DNA of 64,000 nucleotides from Candidatus Thermoflexus tengchongensis (GTDB lineage: Bacteria; Chloroflexota; Anaerolineae; Thermoflexales; Thermoflexaceae). Every line of letters begins with the position of its first letter. Positions within the stretch are counted from its first letter, which is position 1. The stretch is from contig JAEVEX010000037.1 of NCBI GenBank assembly GCA_016842085.1, positions 62,001 to 126,000 of the forward strand, written 5' to 3'. Below, one piece after another: positions 1 through 8,256 of this stretch. The notes under the pieces were generated by a model that saw only the letters and a list, made by a program, of their open reading frames with translations, ran no database searches and had not been told where the DNA came from. The translations under genes were made by a program, and so were the position numbers.

Positions 1-274
1 TTTTCTGAAGGCTGAAATCGGCGGGCGAAGCCGTCGCTGTCCCGGAAGACGCAGGCGTCGGGGTCTTCGTGGCTGTCGGGAAAGCGGTGGGCATATAGGT
101 CGCCGTGGGAGAGGGTGCCGGTGAGAATGTGGCCGTCGGAGCAGCGGTCGCCGTCTGAGTGGAGATGGGGACGACCGTGATCGGGGCGGGCGTCCATGGT
201 TGGGTCTTGCAGGCGGCGAGGAAGACCAGCGCCCACCATCCGATCCCCTTCATCCATCCTCGAAGCTTTCCCAT
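1..274 (-). CDS. Lipoprotein with Thr/Pro/Ala-rich linker (3' end outside window)
   Basis: Only the N-terminal 91 codons are inside the window. The start ATG at 274 follows a GGAGG ribosome site. A hydrophobic signal ends in the lipobox LAAC (Cys about residue 21), so the protein is probably a lipid-anchored extracytoplasmic protein. The lipobox is followed by a low-complexity stretch rich in Pro, Thr and Ala that resembles the linker of the next upstream gene (391-1089). The likely globular domain begins with residues ADFSLQK, matching AFDLAVQK in that gene, so the two look like tandem paralogues in one operon (117-nt gap). Function unknown. Confidence 0.75.
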   Translation of the reverse strand, partial: MGKLRGWMKGIGWWALVFLAACKTQPWTPAPITVVPISTQTATAAPTATFSPAPSPTATYMPTAFPTATKTPTPASSGTATASPADFSLQK

Positions 275-390
275 TGCTCCCTCCTTTCCTCTGGGGTCTC
301 TGCGAGATTCACCGTGGTCCTGCCGTTCAGGGCCACGGACGAGCTGCAAAGGGCGCTTTCATGCTCGTCCAGGCAGACAGGGGAAGCGGG

Positions 391-1089
391 CTATGGTGTT
401 ACGGTGACACAGGCGGTATTGTTTCCATTGTTTGTGTCGGAGTCCGGCGACTCCAGCGTCGCGCAGTTCTGAAAGGGTGAGCTGGAGCCGGAGGATCCGA
501 AGCTCACATTGAAAGAAAACAGAAAGCTGTTGCCGGGGTTCAGATTCACCGAAGGCCCCGGGCAGACCAGAGCGTCGACAGACATAAAGCAGAAGGACGG
601 GAAAGAGAGACTGGCGCCGGCCCCCTGCAGCGTGGACCATGGCGGGCTGGTCTGATCGACCACCGTGATCGGTCCGCTGTAGATCCCGGGGCCCAGGTTG
701 GTTACGGTGACAACAAAAAGACATGTCCCGGCGTTGCATGAAACCGATTTCTGCACGGCGAGGTCAAAGGCTCCGGAGGTCGAGGGGGTTGGCGTCTTCG
801 TGGCCGTGGGCGCCGGGGTGGGGGTATTCGTCGCCGTGGGGGCCGGGGTGGGTGTTTTCGTGGCCGTTGGAGCCGGCGTGGGTGTCTTCGTGGCCGTTGG
901 GATCGGAGTGGGGGTGTCCGTGGCGGTCGGCACCGGCGTGGGCGTCCTGGTTGCGGTCGGGATCATGGTGGGCGTCTGCGTGGCGATCGGGACGACCGTG
1001 ACGATGGGGATGGGGGCCGGCCTGCATGCGGTGATGGCCCCCACCAGCAAAAGCCCCAACCCATGGGGAAAGAGACGAACAGGGAACAC
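391..1089 (-). CDS. Lipoprotein, TPTPTAT-repeat linker plus DUF11-like domain
   Basis: 232 aa from a GTG start at 1089 preceded by GAGGAGG. The signal peptide ends in lipobox ITAC (Cys about 22). Residues 35-105 are a near-perfect tandem repeat of a Thr-Pro-Thr-Ala-Thr-type unit (at DNA level a repeat of about 30 bp), typical of Chloroflexota surface lipoproteins, where it acts as an extended cell-wall spacer. Residues 107-232 form one beta-rich domain beginning AFDLAVQKS and ending with a NNGNNTACVTV motif, which fits the DUF11/CARDB Ig-like family (inference). Cys residues in this domain may form disulfides. It is followed by the paralogue at 1-274. Confidence 0.75.
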   Translation of the reverse strand: MFPVRLFPHGLGLLLVGAITACRPAPIPIVTVVPIATQTPTMIPTATRTPTPVPTATDTPTPIPTATKTPTPAPTATKTPTPAPTATNTPTPAPTATKTPTPSTSGAFDLAVQKSVSCNAGTCLFVVTVTNLGPGIYSGPITVVDQTSPPWSTLQGAGASLSFPSFCFMSVDALVCPGPSVNLNPGNSFLFSFNVSFGSSGSSSPFQNCATLESPDSDTNNGNNTACVTVTP

Positions 1090-1553
1090 AGGTTCCTCCT
1101 CAAGTTGAGTATGGGAAAGCAGGCTCCGGGTTGCCCGGGAGGAAGCCCGAGGAAGACCCGCGCGCGGGATCTCGGGATGGGAGATGCCCGGGTGGGGCGA
1201 TCCGGGGTAGAGAAGTCAGGCCCCGTTTCGGATCCCTTCAACCCCGACCATCCGAATAGAGCCCTCCGGGATTCGAGGAGTTCAAATCCAGGCTCACGGG
1301 GATCCGATGATCCGCCGCGATTTCCGGAAGCTCCCGCAGCGTCTCCTGCCGCTCGAATAGAGCGTAGAGTATACCGTCCATCCGGGCAGAGAGGTTATGT
1401 CGGCCTCTCCGGCGGATGGTTCCTGCCTTCTGGTTGCGCTGATCTTCTCAATGGTTATGCATGGTCTTCCTGATGCTCCTGCTCCTCCCGATGGGGCTTC
1501 CCAGCGATGACGCTCCAATCATGAGACGTCGGAATCCCGGAGGATCTTACATG
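1090..1553. other. Intergenic stretch, 464 bp
   Basis: It lies between the sigma-factor gene (ends 1554) and the lipoprotein gene (starts 1089), both on the minus strand. Open frames here have no ribosome site and no recognisable protein. I see no tRNA, no strong terminator and no clear promoter. It probably holds the leader of the lipoprotein pair. Confidence 0.5.
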
Positions 1554-2861
1554 CTATCGGCAACGCACCCGGAGGGTGTGTCGCTCCCCAGGGCGCAGGG
1601 AGATGGTATGGGGCCCAGGGGGCAAATCGGCGCCATCCCATTCGGCCGCCGTCAGGCCTTCGATAGGGAGATCGAAGACCAGTCCATAGGCCCCCACCCG
1701 GATCCCGCCCTCCAGGCGCTGGAGGGCAAGCGTGACCGGAGGCAGGCGGGCGATCTCCGTCGTTCCCGTTTCGATCCTGACGGGCACCTCCAGGTTGGGC
1801 AGGATCCGGAGCAGGCGGACGACGGGCGGGGGGCTCACCAGCGGGGGGCAATTCCGGTTCTCCACCTGCACTTCGGCGGATCCAGATCCCACGATCCAGA
1901 GCCCGAGGGCGGCGGCCGCCAGGCCCAGCATCACCGCGCTTGTCAGGAGCGCGACCCCCAGGCCCTTAAGCACACCTACCCCGGCCGCGCCCGCCGCTCC
2001 TGCGGCGATCCCGCCCACCGCCAGAGATCGCACCGCCTGGCTCAGGCGCTCCCGGACCTGCCGGGCACGCTCCGGAGAAGGGGGAAGCATCGCCATCCCG
2101 CCCAGCCATTCCGCCGCCGAGAGATACCGCCGTCGCGTTTCCCGGCATGTCGCACAACCCTCCAGATGCCGTCGGAGGACCCGGCGCATGTCCGGTGTGA
2201 GGACGGGAGGCGGTGTTCCCGGCCCGCCCGTCATCGCTGCCAGGGTCGGGCAGGCCCTCCGACCCACTCGAAGGAGGATCCATGCCGTCAGGGCTTCCTC
2301 AAGATGATCGCGGGCCCGGCTCAGGCGGGTGTGGATCGCTCCGGTCGACCGGCCGAAGACCGCAGCCAGTTCCGAGGGGGCCAGTCCATGGCGCAGATGC
2401 AGATCCAGCAGGAGGGCTTCCTCCCCGGGGAGGGCTCGCAATGCCTCCTGGAGGATCGCCATCTGCTCCCGTCGGAGAACCTCCTGTTCGGCCGCTTCGG
2501 CGGTTGCTCCGGGCTCCGGCTCCTCGGCGCCTTCCCCCTCCCCTCCGGCCCATTGGACGTGGCGGCGGGATCGTCGGAGGACGTCATAGATCGCTCGCCG
2601 GGCGATCGTGTAGAGATAAGCGCGGAAATGGCGAGGGGGCTGACGGGGACGGCCTTCCAGGAACTTCAGGAACGTCTCCTGGGCCACGTCCAGGGCCATA
2701 TCCGGATCCCCCAGCATGCGACAGGCCAGATCATAGACACGAGGGAAATAGCGCTCGTAAAGCCAGGCGAAGGCCTCCGGATCGCCCTGGAGCATGCGGG
2801 CGGCGATGGCCTCCTCGGATGGTTCCGAAGAGAAGACGAAGCGATCGGGGGGGCTTTCCAT
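1554..2861 (-). CDS. ECF-type sigma-70 factor fused to zinc finger, TM segment and C-terminal domain
   Basis: 435 aa. I chose the ATG at 2861 because GGGAGGAG lies directly upstream; an upstream ATG at 2897 lacks this. Residues 15-90 form sigma region 2 (ARMLQGDPEAFAWLYERY, then DVAQETFLKF). Residues 125-190 form sigma region 4, with the HTH LAPSELAAVFGRSTGAIHTRLSRAR. A zf-HC2/ZAS-like H-x3-C-x2-C motif (HLEGCATC) follows at about 245. A hydrophobic segment lies at about 305-335 (GVALLTSAVMLGLAAAALGLWIV), then a roughly 100-aa C-terminal domain predicted outside the membrane. ECF sigma factors redirect RNA polymerase. A ZAS and membrane segment in the same chain suggests a self-contained sigma/anti-sigma sensor (inference). 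Last gene of the minus-strand block below the riboflavin transporter. Confidence 0.85.
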   Translation of the reverse strand: MESPPDRFVFSSEPSEEAIAARMLQGDPEAFAWLYERYFPRVYDLACRMLGDPDMALDVAQETFLKFLEGRPRQPPRHFRAYLYTIARRAIYDVLRRSRRHVQWAGGEGEGAEEPEPGATAEAAEQEVLRREQMAILQEALRALPGEEALLLDLHLRHGLAPSELAAVFGRSTGAIHTRLSRARDHLEEALTAWILLRVGRRACPTLAAMTGGPGTPPPVLTPDMRRVLRRHLEGCATCRETRRRYLSAAEWLGGMAMLPPSPERARQVRERLSQAVRSLAVGGIAAGAAGAAGVGVLKGLGVALLTSAVMLGLAAAALGLWIVGSGSAEVQVENRNCPPLVSPPPVVRLLRILPNLEVPVRIETGTTEIARLPPVTLALQRLEGGIRVGAYGLVFDLPIEGLTAAEWDGADLPPGPHTISLRPGERHTLRVRCR

Positions 2862-2947
2862 GGCTCTCCTCCCGGGGTTGACGCCGTTCGGCTTCAACCT
2901 GGAGAGACGGATGGTCTCCTTTTCCTCTTTGGGGAAATTCTACCGCA

Positions 2948-4099
2948 TCACGGCGAAGGAAGCTCCAGGATCCAGAGATGGCGATCTTCAGCGGAGACGA
3001 AAACGATGCGCTGGCCGTCCGGAGAGAGAGCCCAATCGCCGCCTGCGATACGGAACGGCAGCGTCACCGGATCCGTCAGTGGGCGGATGGCGCCGGAGGC
3101 GGCATCGACTTCCACCACCCGATGGCTCGGAGCGCCGGGTTCCAGGGGGATCACCAGCAGGACCCCCTCACGCCGCCAGCGATAGGCGCCGAAGACCGGA
3201 AGCCGCCTCGCGCCGGTGCCATCCTTCCGCACGACCCAGAGCCCGCTCTGCCCTGGATCCGCGGCGAACAGGTTCTGATAAGCGATCCAGCCTCCCTCCG
3301 GCGAGATCTGGGCTCCTCGCAACCGTTCCCCCTGTGCGATCCGCTGAAACGATCCGTCCGGATGATGCACCACCATCAGGAAGGGATCGCCCCCCGGCGC
3401 CTCCCGGCTGATCACCAGCACGTGCTCTCCATCGGGGAACCACCCGGCGAACCCGCCGCCGATCAGCCGGATCACCGGATGGGCCTCCTCGCCGTTCGCC
3501 CGGGCGATCCACAGGGTGCTCACCCGCCGCTCCAGGCTGGGGGCATTGCCTGCGCTCACCTCCCATGCGATCCATTCTCCATCCGGGGAGAACACCACTG
3601 CCCGACCCCCGGTGGGCGCGATCCAGCGCTCGCCGGTCTGGAGATCCTCGATCACCGTCTGCCCGGCCTCCGGATAGGCCACCCGGCGGAAATCCGGCGA
3701 GAAGACCCCGAGCCGCGTCATAACCCGGCGAGGCACCCCTCCGGATAGGGGGATCCCCCAGATGCCCGCCGGCTCCTCCGGATCCGGCCGATCGATCACC
3801 CAGACCTCCCGACCGTCCGGGGACCAGAACGGCTGGGTGCAGCATGCGTGGTCGGTGAGCCGCCAGAGACGCGGCGCGGGGGTCGGCGAGGGCGTGGGCG
3901 ATGCGGTCGGCTGGGCAGCGGGAGCAGACGTGGGGAGGACGGTCGGCCCCCTCATCCCGGGAGAGGGGGTTGAGCGGTTCCCTATGCAGCTCCAGCCCAG
4001 GATGCCCATCCCCAGGAGCAGCCCGAGCAGAGGGAAGCCCCCTGGCCGGGCAAACCCCTGACCAGCCCTGGAGGCAACAGGCCTCTGGATCTCGATCAT
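2948..4099 (-). CDS. TolB/PD40-type beta-propeller lipoprotein
   Basis: 383 aa from the ATG at 4099, which overlaps the stop of the M23 peptidase gene (ATGA) and has GGAGGG upstream. An N-terminal hydrophobic segment ends in ILGWSC, a slightly non-canonical lipobox, followed by a Pro/Thr/Ser linker. The rest contains repeated WD40-like PD40 motifs: FWSPDGREVWV, VFSPDFRRVAY, VFSPDGEWIAWE, QISPEGGWIAYQ, ALSPDGQRIVFV. These give a six-bladed TolB-like propeller on the outside of the membrane. Such propellers act as binding or scaffold proteins; the ligand cannot be told. The ATGA coupling ties it to the peptidase. Confidence 0.8.
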   Translation of the reverse strand: MIEIQRPVASRAGQGFARPGGFPLLGLLLGMGILGWSCIGNRSTPSPGMRGPTVLPTSAPAAQPTASPTPSPTPAPRLWRLTDHACCTQPFWSPDGREVWVIDRPDPEEPAGIWGIPLSGGVPRRVMTRLGVFSPDFRRVAYPEAGQTVIEDLQTGERWIAPTGGRAVVFSPDGEWIAWEVSAGNAPSLERRVSTLWIARANGEEAHPVIRLIGGGFAGWFPDGEHVLVISREAPGGDPFLMVVHHPDGSFQRIAQGERLRGAQISPEGGWIAYQNLFAADPGQSGLWVVRKDGTGARRLPVFGAYRWRREGVLLVIPLEPGAPSHRVVEVDAASGAIRPLTDPVTLPFRIAGGDWALSPDGQRIVFVSAEDRHLWILELPSP

Positions 4100-4887
4100 G
4101 GTTCCCTCCATTCCGGGGGCCATGGATCTGTGAAATCGTTCAACAGGGGTCCGCCGAAGACCACCTCCGGCTGGTCGTCCAGGAACTGCCAGCGATGGGG
4201 ATCCGCCAGATCGCGCTGGAAGCCCCGGCTGAACCCGCCGACCAGAGCCAGGGAATCCCAGTCCGCCTCGATCAGGAGCACCGGATTATATGCGCGGCGA
4301 TGGGCGGGAGCATCCCGGATCTCCAGATGCAGGTGCGGGCGGGAGCGGCAGGTCCCATCCGGATCTCCCACCTTCCCGATCACCTGACCGCGCCGCACCG
4401 GCTGGCCAGGGGAGAGGAGCGGTCGCTCCAGGAGATGGCCGTAGAAGGAGGCGTAGCCGTTGGGGTGGTCGATCATCAGGTTGTGGGGGGCGGCGCCGTG
4501 GAACAGCGCATCCACCTCGCTCACGATTCCATCGCCGATGGCCACCACCGGCGTCCCGCAATGCGCGGCGAAGTCGATCCCGAAGTGAAGCCCCTGGCCG
4601 GCCCGGTAGGTGGTGTTCCGCTGGCGGAAAGCCCCAATCGTATTGCCGTAGGGTTGAACCATCAACCATGTGTCCGGTCCGGGGGGCTCTGCGAAGGGCA
4701 ACCCGAAGGGCCGTTTCTCCGGAGCCGAATCGGTTTCCTGGAACAGATCGGGCGGAGACAGGGCAATGGCCGGAAAGGCACTCCTCGCGGATACGCTGGC
4801 AACGATCAGGATGCAGAGCCATAAGATCCACACCTTTCCCCATCGACTCCGGGAGCTTTCTTTTCGCACACCCATCGATTCGACCAT
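4096..4887 (-). CDS. M23-family metallopeptidase (LytM/peptidoglycan endopeptidase-like)
   Basis: 263 aa, start ATG at 4887 behind a good GAGGTGAT ribosome site. An N-terminal hydrophobic segment (about 18-37) is a signal peptide or anchor. The M23 domain spans about 95-205, with the zinc motif H-x3-D in GLHFGIDFAA, a middle segment DHPNGYASFYGHL, and HLHLEI supplying the other catalytic and zinc histidines, so it looks active. M23 enzymes cut peptidoglycan cross-bridges. A roughly 55-aa C-terminal tail is unassigned. It lies 45 bp after the transporter ATPase gene and is translationally coupled to the propeller lipoprotein downstream. Confidence 0.87.
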   Translation of the reverse strand: MVESMGVRKESSRSRWGKVWILWLCILIVASVSARSAFPAIALSPPDLFQETDSAPEKRPFGLPFAEPPGPDTWLMVQPYGNTIGAFRQRNTTYRAGQGLHFGIDFAAHCGTPVVAIGDGIVSEVDALFHGAAPHNLMIDHPNGYASFYGHLLERPLLSPGQPVRRGQVIGKVGDPDGTCRSRPHLHLEIRDAPAHRRAYNPVLLIEADWDSLALVGGFSRGFQRDLADPHRWQFLDDQPEVVFGGPLLNDFTDPWPPEWREP

Positions 4888-4932
4888 TCATCACCTCTCT
4901 GACCTTTCCTGCCGGATCTCCCCTCGGGGAGT

Positions 4933-5703
4933 TTACCCTCCTCCGTTCCCCAGGGCCTGCCGGATGGCCCAGACCGTCTGGAGGAAAGCGGGGTGAGACC
5001 AGCGGTCTGCGCCCCGGGGGCGGGGGAAGGGGATCTGGATCTCGGCGACAAGGGTGCCGGGCCGCGGGCTCATCACCAGGACGCGATCCGCCAGCCAGGC
5101 GGCTTCGTGAACATCGTGGGTGACCATGAGGACGGTTTTGCGCTCTCGTTCCCATAGCTCGACCAGCATCTCGTTCAGCCGCTCCCGGGTGATCGCATCC
5201 AGTGTGGCGAAGGGCTCGTCCAGGAGCAGGATCTCCGGGTCCGCGGCCAGGGCCCGGGCCAGGGCTACCCGCTGCTGCATGCCCCCGGAGAGCTCGCGGG
5301 GATAGGCATGTTCGAAACCCTGCAGGCCGACCTGCTCCAGGAGGGCCTGCGCTCGCCGGGCGGCCTCGGGCCCGGGCCGGCCGGCGAGCTCCAGCGGCAA
5401 TCGCACGTTCTCCAGCGCCGTCCGCCATGGCAATAGCGAATCCTTCTGGAACACGATCCCGATCCGCCGATCCGGCCCCCGGAGGGGTTGATCCCTCAGC
5501 CAGACCTCCCCCCGGGTGGGATGGAGCAGGCCGGCCAGAATACGCAGCAGGGTGGTCTTCCCGCATCCGGAAGGTCCCACCAGGCAGACGAACTCCCCCC
5601 GCCGCAGCGTCAGGGAGACCTCCCGCAGCGCCCAGACTTCCCTCCGCGCCGTGCGATAGCAGTGGGCGATGTGGCGCGCCATCAGGATCGGCCGATCGGT
5701 CAT
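4933..5703 (-). CDS. ABC transporter ATP-binding protein (riboflavin-type uptake system)
   Basis: 256 aa. The ATG at 5703 forms an ATGA overlap with the stop of the binding-protein gene, which decides the start. Walker A is GPSGCGKTTL, Q-loop FQKDSLLPW, signature LSGGMQQRVALARAL, Walker B ILLLDEPFATLD and H-loop VTHDVHEA. It belongs to the NitT/TauT/SsuB/ThiZ group of importer ATPases. It energises the permease (6751-7527) and binding protein (5700-6719). The FMN riboswitch at the head of the operon implies riboflavin or a related flavin precursor as substrate (inference). Confidence 0.9.
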   Translation of the reverse strand: MTDRPILMARHIAHCYRTARREVWALREVSLTLRRGEFVCLVGPSGCGKTTLLRILAGLLHPTRGEVWLRDQPLRGPDRRIGIVFQKDSLLPWRTALENVRLPLELAGRPGPEAARRAQALLEQVGLQGFEHAYPRELSGGMQQRVALARALAADPEILLLDEPFATLDAITRERLNEMLVELWERERKTVLMVTHDVHEAAWLADRVLVMSPRPGTLVAEIQIPFPRPRGADRWSHPAFLQTVWAIRQALGNGGG

Positions 5704-6719
5704 CGTCCTCGCTCCACCTGGGGCCAGAGCTCCTCCACGAAAGCATTGGTGAAGGCCGCCTGCAGATCCCCGGGCTCCTTGAGCTGGCCCATGCGCACCA
5801 GCACATCCGTCATCTGCTGCCAGGCGCGGAGATCCGAGCGGCCCGGCACCTCGGCCTGCCATAGCGGCAATGTCGCCTGCAGCACCTCCCACTGGGCCTG
5901 CTCGTTCTCGCCGCTCAGCCCCTCCACGTATTTCTTGCTGATCTCGAACGCCTCCTGGGGGTTCCGCATGGTATCCCGCAGGCCTCGCAGGAACGCCCGC
6001 AGGAACCGCCGCACCAGATCCGGTTGATCCCGGATCGTCCGTTCGTTCGTGATGATGCCGTTGCCCACCAGGGCTGCGTAATCCGCCACATCGATCACGT
6101 TCACGGCGAGGCCGGCCCGCCGCAGGACCAGCGGCTCGTTGTTGATGTAACCCACCGCTGCATCGACCCTCCCTTCCTTCACGGCCGCCACCTGGGTGAA
6201 GCCTCCCAGATCCACGGCTTCCACTTCTTCATCCCGGATCCCGGTGGCATAAAGCAGGGCTTTGAATCCCACATAGGAGGCGCCGAAGAAACCGGGAAGG
6301 CCCACCTTGCGACCTCGAAGATCCTGGGGGGTCCGGATCCCTTTATCCGCTATGGCGAACACCGCGATGGGATACCGCTGATACCACTGGGCGACCATCA
6401 CAACAGGTAGCCCCTGGGCCCGGGCGAGCGGCACCTGCTCGCCGCTCACCAGCGCGAAGGGCAGCTGCCCGGCCCCCACCAGCTGCACGCCGTTGGTTTC
6501 GAAGCTGTAATCGAAGGAAAGCTCGACCCCCTCCTGAGCGAAGTAGCCTTTCTCGACGGCCACGTAGAAGGGGGCGAACTGCACGTTGGCGATGTATCCC
6601 ATAGGCAACCGGATCGGAGTGGGAGTGGCCGGTGCGGATGGGCCGGTGAGCGCCTGACAGGCGGTCAGCGCCGTCAGCGCCACGAGGAGCAAAGCGGGAC
6701 GCAGCCGTGGATGAGGCAT
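5700..6719 (-). CDS. ribY: NMT1/THI5-like substrate-binding lipoprotein, RibY-type
   Basis: 339 aa with a lipobox signal (LTALTAC, Cys about 21) and a Pro/Thr-rich linker. The NMT1/THI5-type periplasmic-binding fold then begins (MGYIANVQFAPFYVAVEKGYF; later DLRGRKVGLPGFFGASYVG). Relatives bind pyrimidine thiamine precursors, sulfonates or riboflavin. RibY proteins described in Chloroflexi belong to this fold and are co-regulated with riboflavin biosynthesis by FMN riboswitches. Here the riboswitch upstream makes riboflavin the best guess. Followed by the ATPase gene with a 4-bp overlap. ThiY- or SsuA-like specificity is the alternative if one ignores the riboswitch. Confidence 0.85.
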   Translation of the reverse strand: MPHPRLRPALLLVALTALTACQALTGPSAPATPTPIRLPMGYIANVQFAPFYVAVEKGYFAQEGVELSFDYSFETNGVQLVGAGQLPFALVSGEQVPLARAQGLPVVMVAQWYQRYPIAVFAIADKGIRTPQDLRGRKVGLPGFFGASYVGFKALLYATGIRDEEVEAVDLGGFTQVAAVKEGRVDAAVGYINNEPLVLRRAGLAVNVIDVADYAALVGNGIITNERTIRDQPDLVRRFLRAFLRGLRDTMRNPQEAFEISKKYVEGLSGENEQAQWEVLQATLPLWQAEVPGRSDLRAWQQMTDVLVRMGQLKEPGDLQAAFTNAFVEELWPQVERGR

Positions 6720-6750
6720 TGTTCACCTCCGTGGATAAGGGTTTGCTTCG

Positions 6751-7527
6751 TTACCTCCGCGCCCAGCGATGTTCCAGGGCGGAGATCATCCCGTAAAGCA
6801 ACAGGGCCTGGGAGGCCAGGAGCAGGATCCCCCCGAACACCAGCGGGGTGTCGTAAAGCCCCTGTCCCTGCTTGATCAGAAACCCGATCCCCTGATCAGC
6901 GCTGATCAGCTCCCCCACGAACGCCCCGATCACCGAGAGGGTAGCGCCGATTTTCAGGCCCCCGAAAATCATCGGGAGGGCAGCCGGCCACTCCAGCTTC
7001 CAGAAGGTCTGCCACCGCGTGGCCTGCAGGCTGCGGAACAGCTCCCGCCATTCCGGGGGCACCTGACGGAAGCCGGCGATGGCGGCGATCAGGACCGGGA
7101 AGAAGGTGATCAGGGCGCTCACCAGGACCCGGGCCAGGAGCCCCGGACCGAACCAGATGATCAGGAGCGGAGCGATGGCGACGATGGGCACCGCCTGGGA
7201 GGCCACCAGATAGGGGGCCACCATCCGCTCAAACAGGCGCCAGTGGGCGAGGGGATAGGCCAGGATCAGGCCCACCGTTACCCCCAGGCCCAGCCCCAGC
7301 CCGACCTCGATAGCCGTCGCCCTCCAGTGGCGCCAGAGAGATCCCTCGGCCGCCAGCGCCCACATCCGGGCCGCTACCCGTTCGGGACCGGGCAGGATAA
7401 AGGGCGGGTAATCCCCCAGGCGGACCACCAGGCTCCACAACAGAACGAAGAGCAATGCCGCGCCCGCCCGAGGAAGCCAGATCCCCGCCCGAATCCGGGT
7501 GCTCCATCCGGTCGCCTTTCCATGCAT
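6751..7527 (-). CDS. ribX: ABC transporter permease, RibX-type
   Basis: 258 aa from the ATG at 7527, with GAGG nine bases upstream; longer in-frame starts would run into the terminator region and are rejected. About six hydrophobic segments are visible, starting AGAALLFVLLWSLVVRL. The binding-protein-dependent transport (BPD) EAA loop is in the region ELFRSLQATRWQTFWKLEWPAALP. It forms the membrane channel of the RibXY-type importer. It is the first gene of the operon, separated from the riboswitch by three terminator hairpins, so its expression should fall when FMN is plentiful. Confidence 0.87.
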   Translation of the reverse strand: MHGKATGWSTRIRAGIWLPRAGAALLFVLLWSLVVRLGDYPPFILPGPERVAARMWALAAEGSLWRHWRATAIEVGLGLGLGVTVGLILAYPLAHWRLFERMVAPYLVASQAVPIVAIAPLLIIWFGPGLLARVLVSALITFFPVLIAAIAGFRQVPPEWRELFRSLQATRWQTFWKLEWPAALPMIFGGLKIGATLSVIGAFVGELISADQGIGFLIKQGQGLYDTPLVFGGILLLASQALLLYGMISALEHRWARR

Positions 7528-7660
7528 CTCCGGTTTCCTCGAAATGAAATGGGGAAGGCTTTTGGGACCGGGCTGGCCGTCCGAGGCAACCGGTTCCAGC
7601 CCGCATTTGCGGAGAGGCCATCCCGCCTCCCGGAACTGGAGCCCAATGGCGCATGTCCTA

Positions 7661-7696
7661 ACAAAAAGCCCCGAGGATCCACAGACCCTCGGGGCA
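7661..7696 (-). terminator. Third (promoter-distal) intrinsic terminator of the FMN leader
   Basis: On the minus strand a perfect 9-bp stem (plus coordinates 7687-7695 with 7668-7676) is followed by a CTTTTTGTT tract. It is the last of three consecutive hairpins between the riboswitch and ribX. A further 9-bp hairpin without a good U tract lies at 7712-7737. Confidence 0.75.
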
Positions 7697-7802
7697 GGAA
7701 AACCCGCAGACGCCCGGAACGCCGCAAGTTCCGGGCTTCCTGGATCCCATGGCGCGAATGAAAGCACAGATCACGCCGTTCTGAACCTGGGCGCCTCGCC
7801 CC

Positions 7803-7840
7803 GGAAAGAAAAACCCCCGAAGGTCACAGACCTCCGGGGG
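7803..7840 (-). terminator. Second intrinsic terminator of the FMN leader
   Basis: A 12-bp GC-rich stem (7829-7840 with 7814-7825, one G-U pair) has a short loop. On the minus strand it runs directly into TTTTTCTTT. Confidence 0.8.
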
Positions 7841-7870
7841 CAGGGCAAATATCTTCCTTCACCGCGCATG

Positions 7871-7908
7871 GAACAACAAACCCGAAGGCATCGTCCATGC
7901 CTTCGGGG
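7871..7908 (-). terminator. First intrinsic terminator, next to FMN riboswitch
   Basis: A perfect 11-bp stem (7897-7907 with 7881-7891) with a 5-nt loop is followed on the minus strand by TTTGTTGTT. It lies about 35 nt after the riboswitch aptamer, the normal place for its expression platform. Confidence 0.8.
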
Positions 7909-7942
7909 CAGGTTCGCGCCATGCGCGGCGCGCCATGGGAAT

Positions 7943-8110
7943 GCCACCTGCTCCCATCCCGACTATACGGTCGGCCCCGGACTTTCACCGGTGTCCTGCC
8001 TCGGCCCAGTGGGCCTCGGCTCGCGGGCTGAGGAGGTGAGGGAAACTCCCTCCATCACCGCCGGTCGGGAATTGGCCGCCCGAAGGCGACCTCACCCTGC
8101 CCCGCAGGTC
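7943..8110 (-). promoter_or_regulatory. FMN riboswitch (RFN element)
   Basis: Read on the minus strand, the conserved blocks of the RFN element are all present in order: GGGGCAGGGTGA, AATTCCCGACCGGCGGTGAT, AGCCCGCGAGCC, CCGGTGAAAGTCCGGGGCCGAC, then GTATAGTCGGGATGGGAG. The closing P1 stem pairs ACCTGC at 8104-8109 with GCAGGT at the 3' end. This aptamer binds flavin mononucleotide and usually turns genes off when FMN is abundant. It precedes the ribX-ribY-ATPase operon and is followed by terminators, so control is by transcription termination. Confidence 0.95.
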
Positions 8111-8191
8111 GTGGTGATTCAGTTGTATGGCGCAGCGGATCCCTGGCTTCCTGGGCAGCGGGGCCAGAAGATCGCTGCGAGTCACTGCTTC

Positions 8192-8220
8192 ATGATAAAT
8201 AGCGGGATTTCGTCTGTCAA
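8192..8220 (-). promoter_or_regulatory. Promoter of the FMN-riboswitch transporter operon
   Basis: Minus strand: -35 TTGACA (8215-8220), 17-bp spacer, -10 TATCAT (8192-8197). It points into the riboswitch about 80 nt downstream. No terminator fits between the upstream gene end (8257) and this promoter, so read-through from the cox cluster is possible. Confidence 0.8.
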
Positions 8221-8256
8221 AAAGGCCTCGGGAGTTACACGGGGACTCAGCAAATC

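Noticed and set aside
780-1000. Tandem repeats resembling a CRISPR array or minisatellite
   Set aside because: The repeats keep reading frame and code for the Thr-Pro linker of the lipoprotein; there are no unique spacers.
1268-1300. Second T-loop-like motif AGTTCAAATCC
   Set aside because: No matching stem and no cloverleaf.
1461-3185. 574-aa open frame on the plus strand over the sigma factor gene
   Set aside because: Antisense shadow rich in Arg/Gly/Pro with no recognisable motif.
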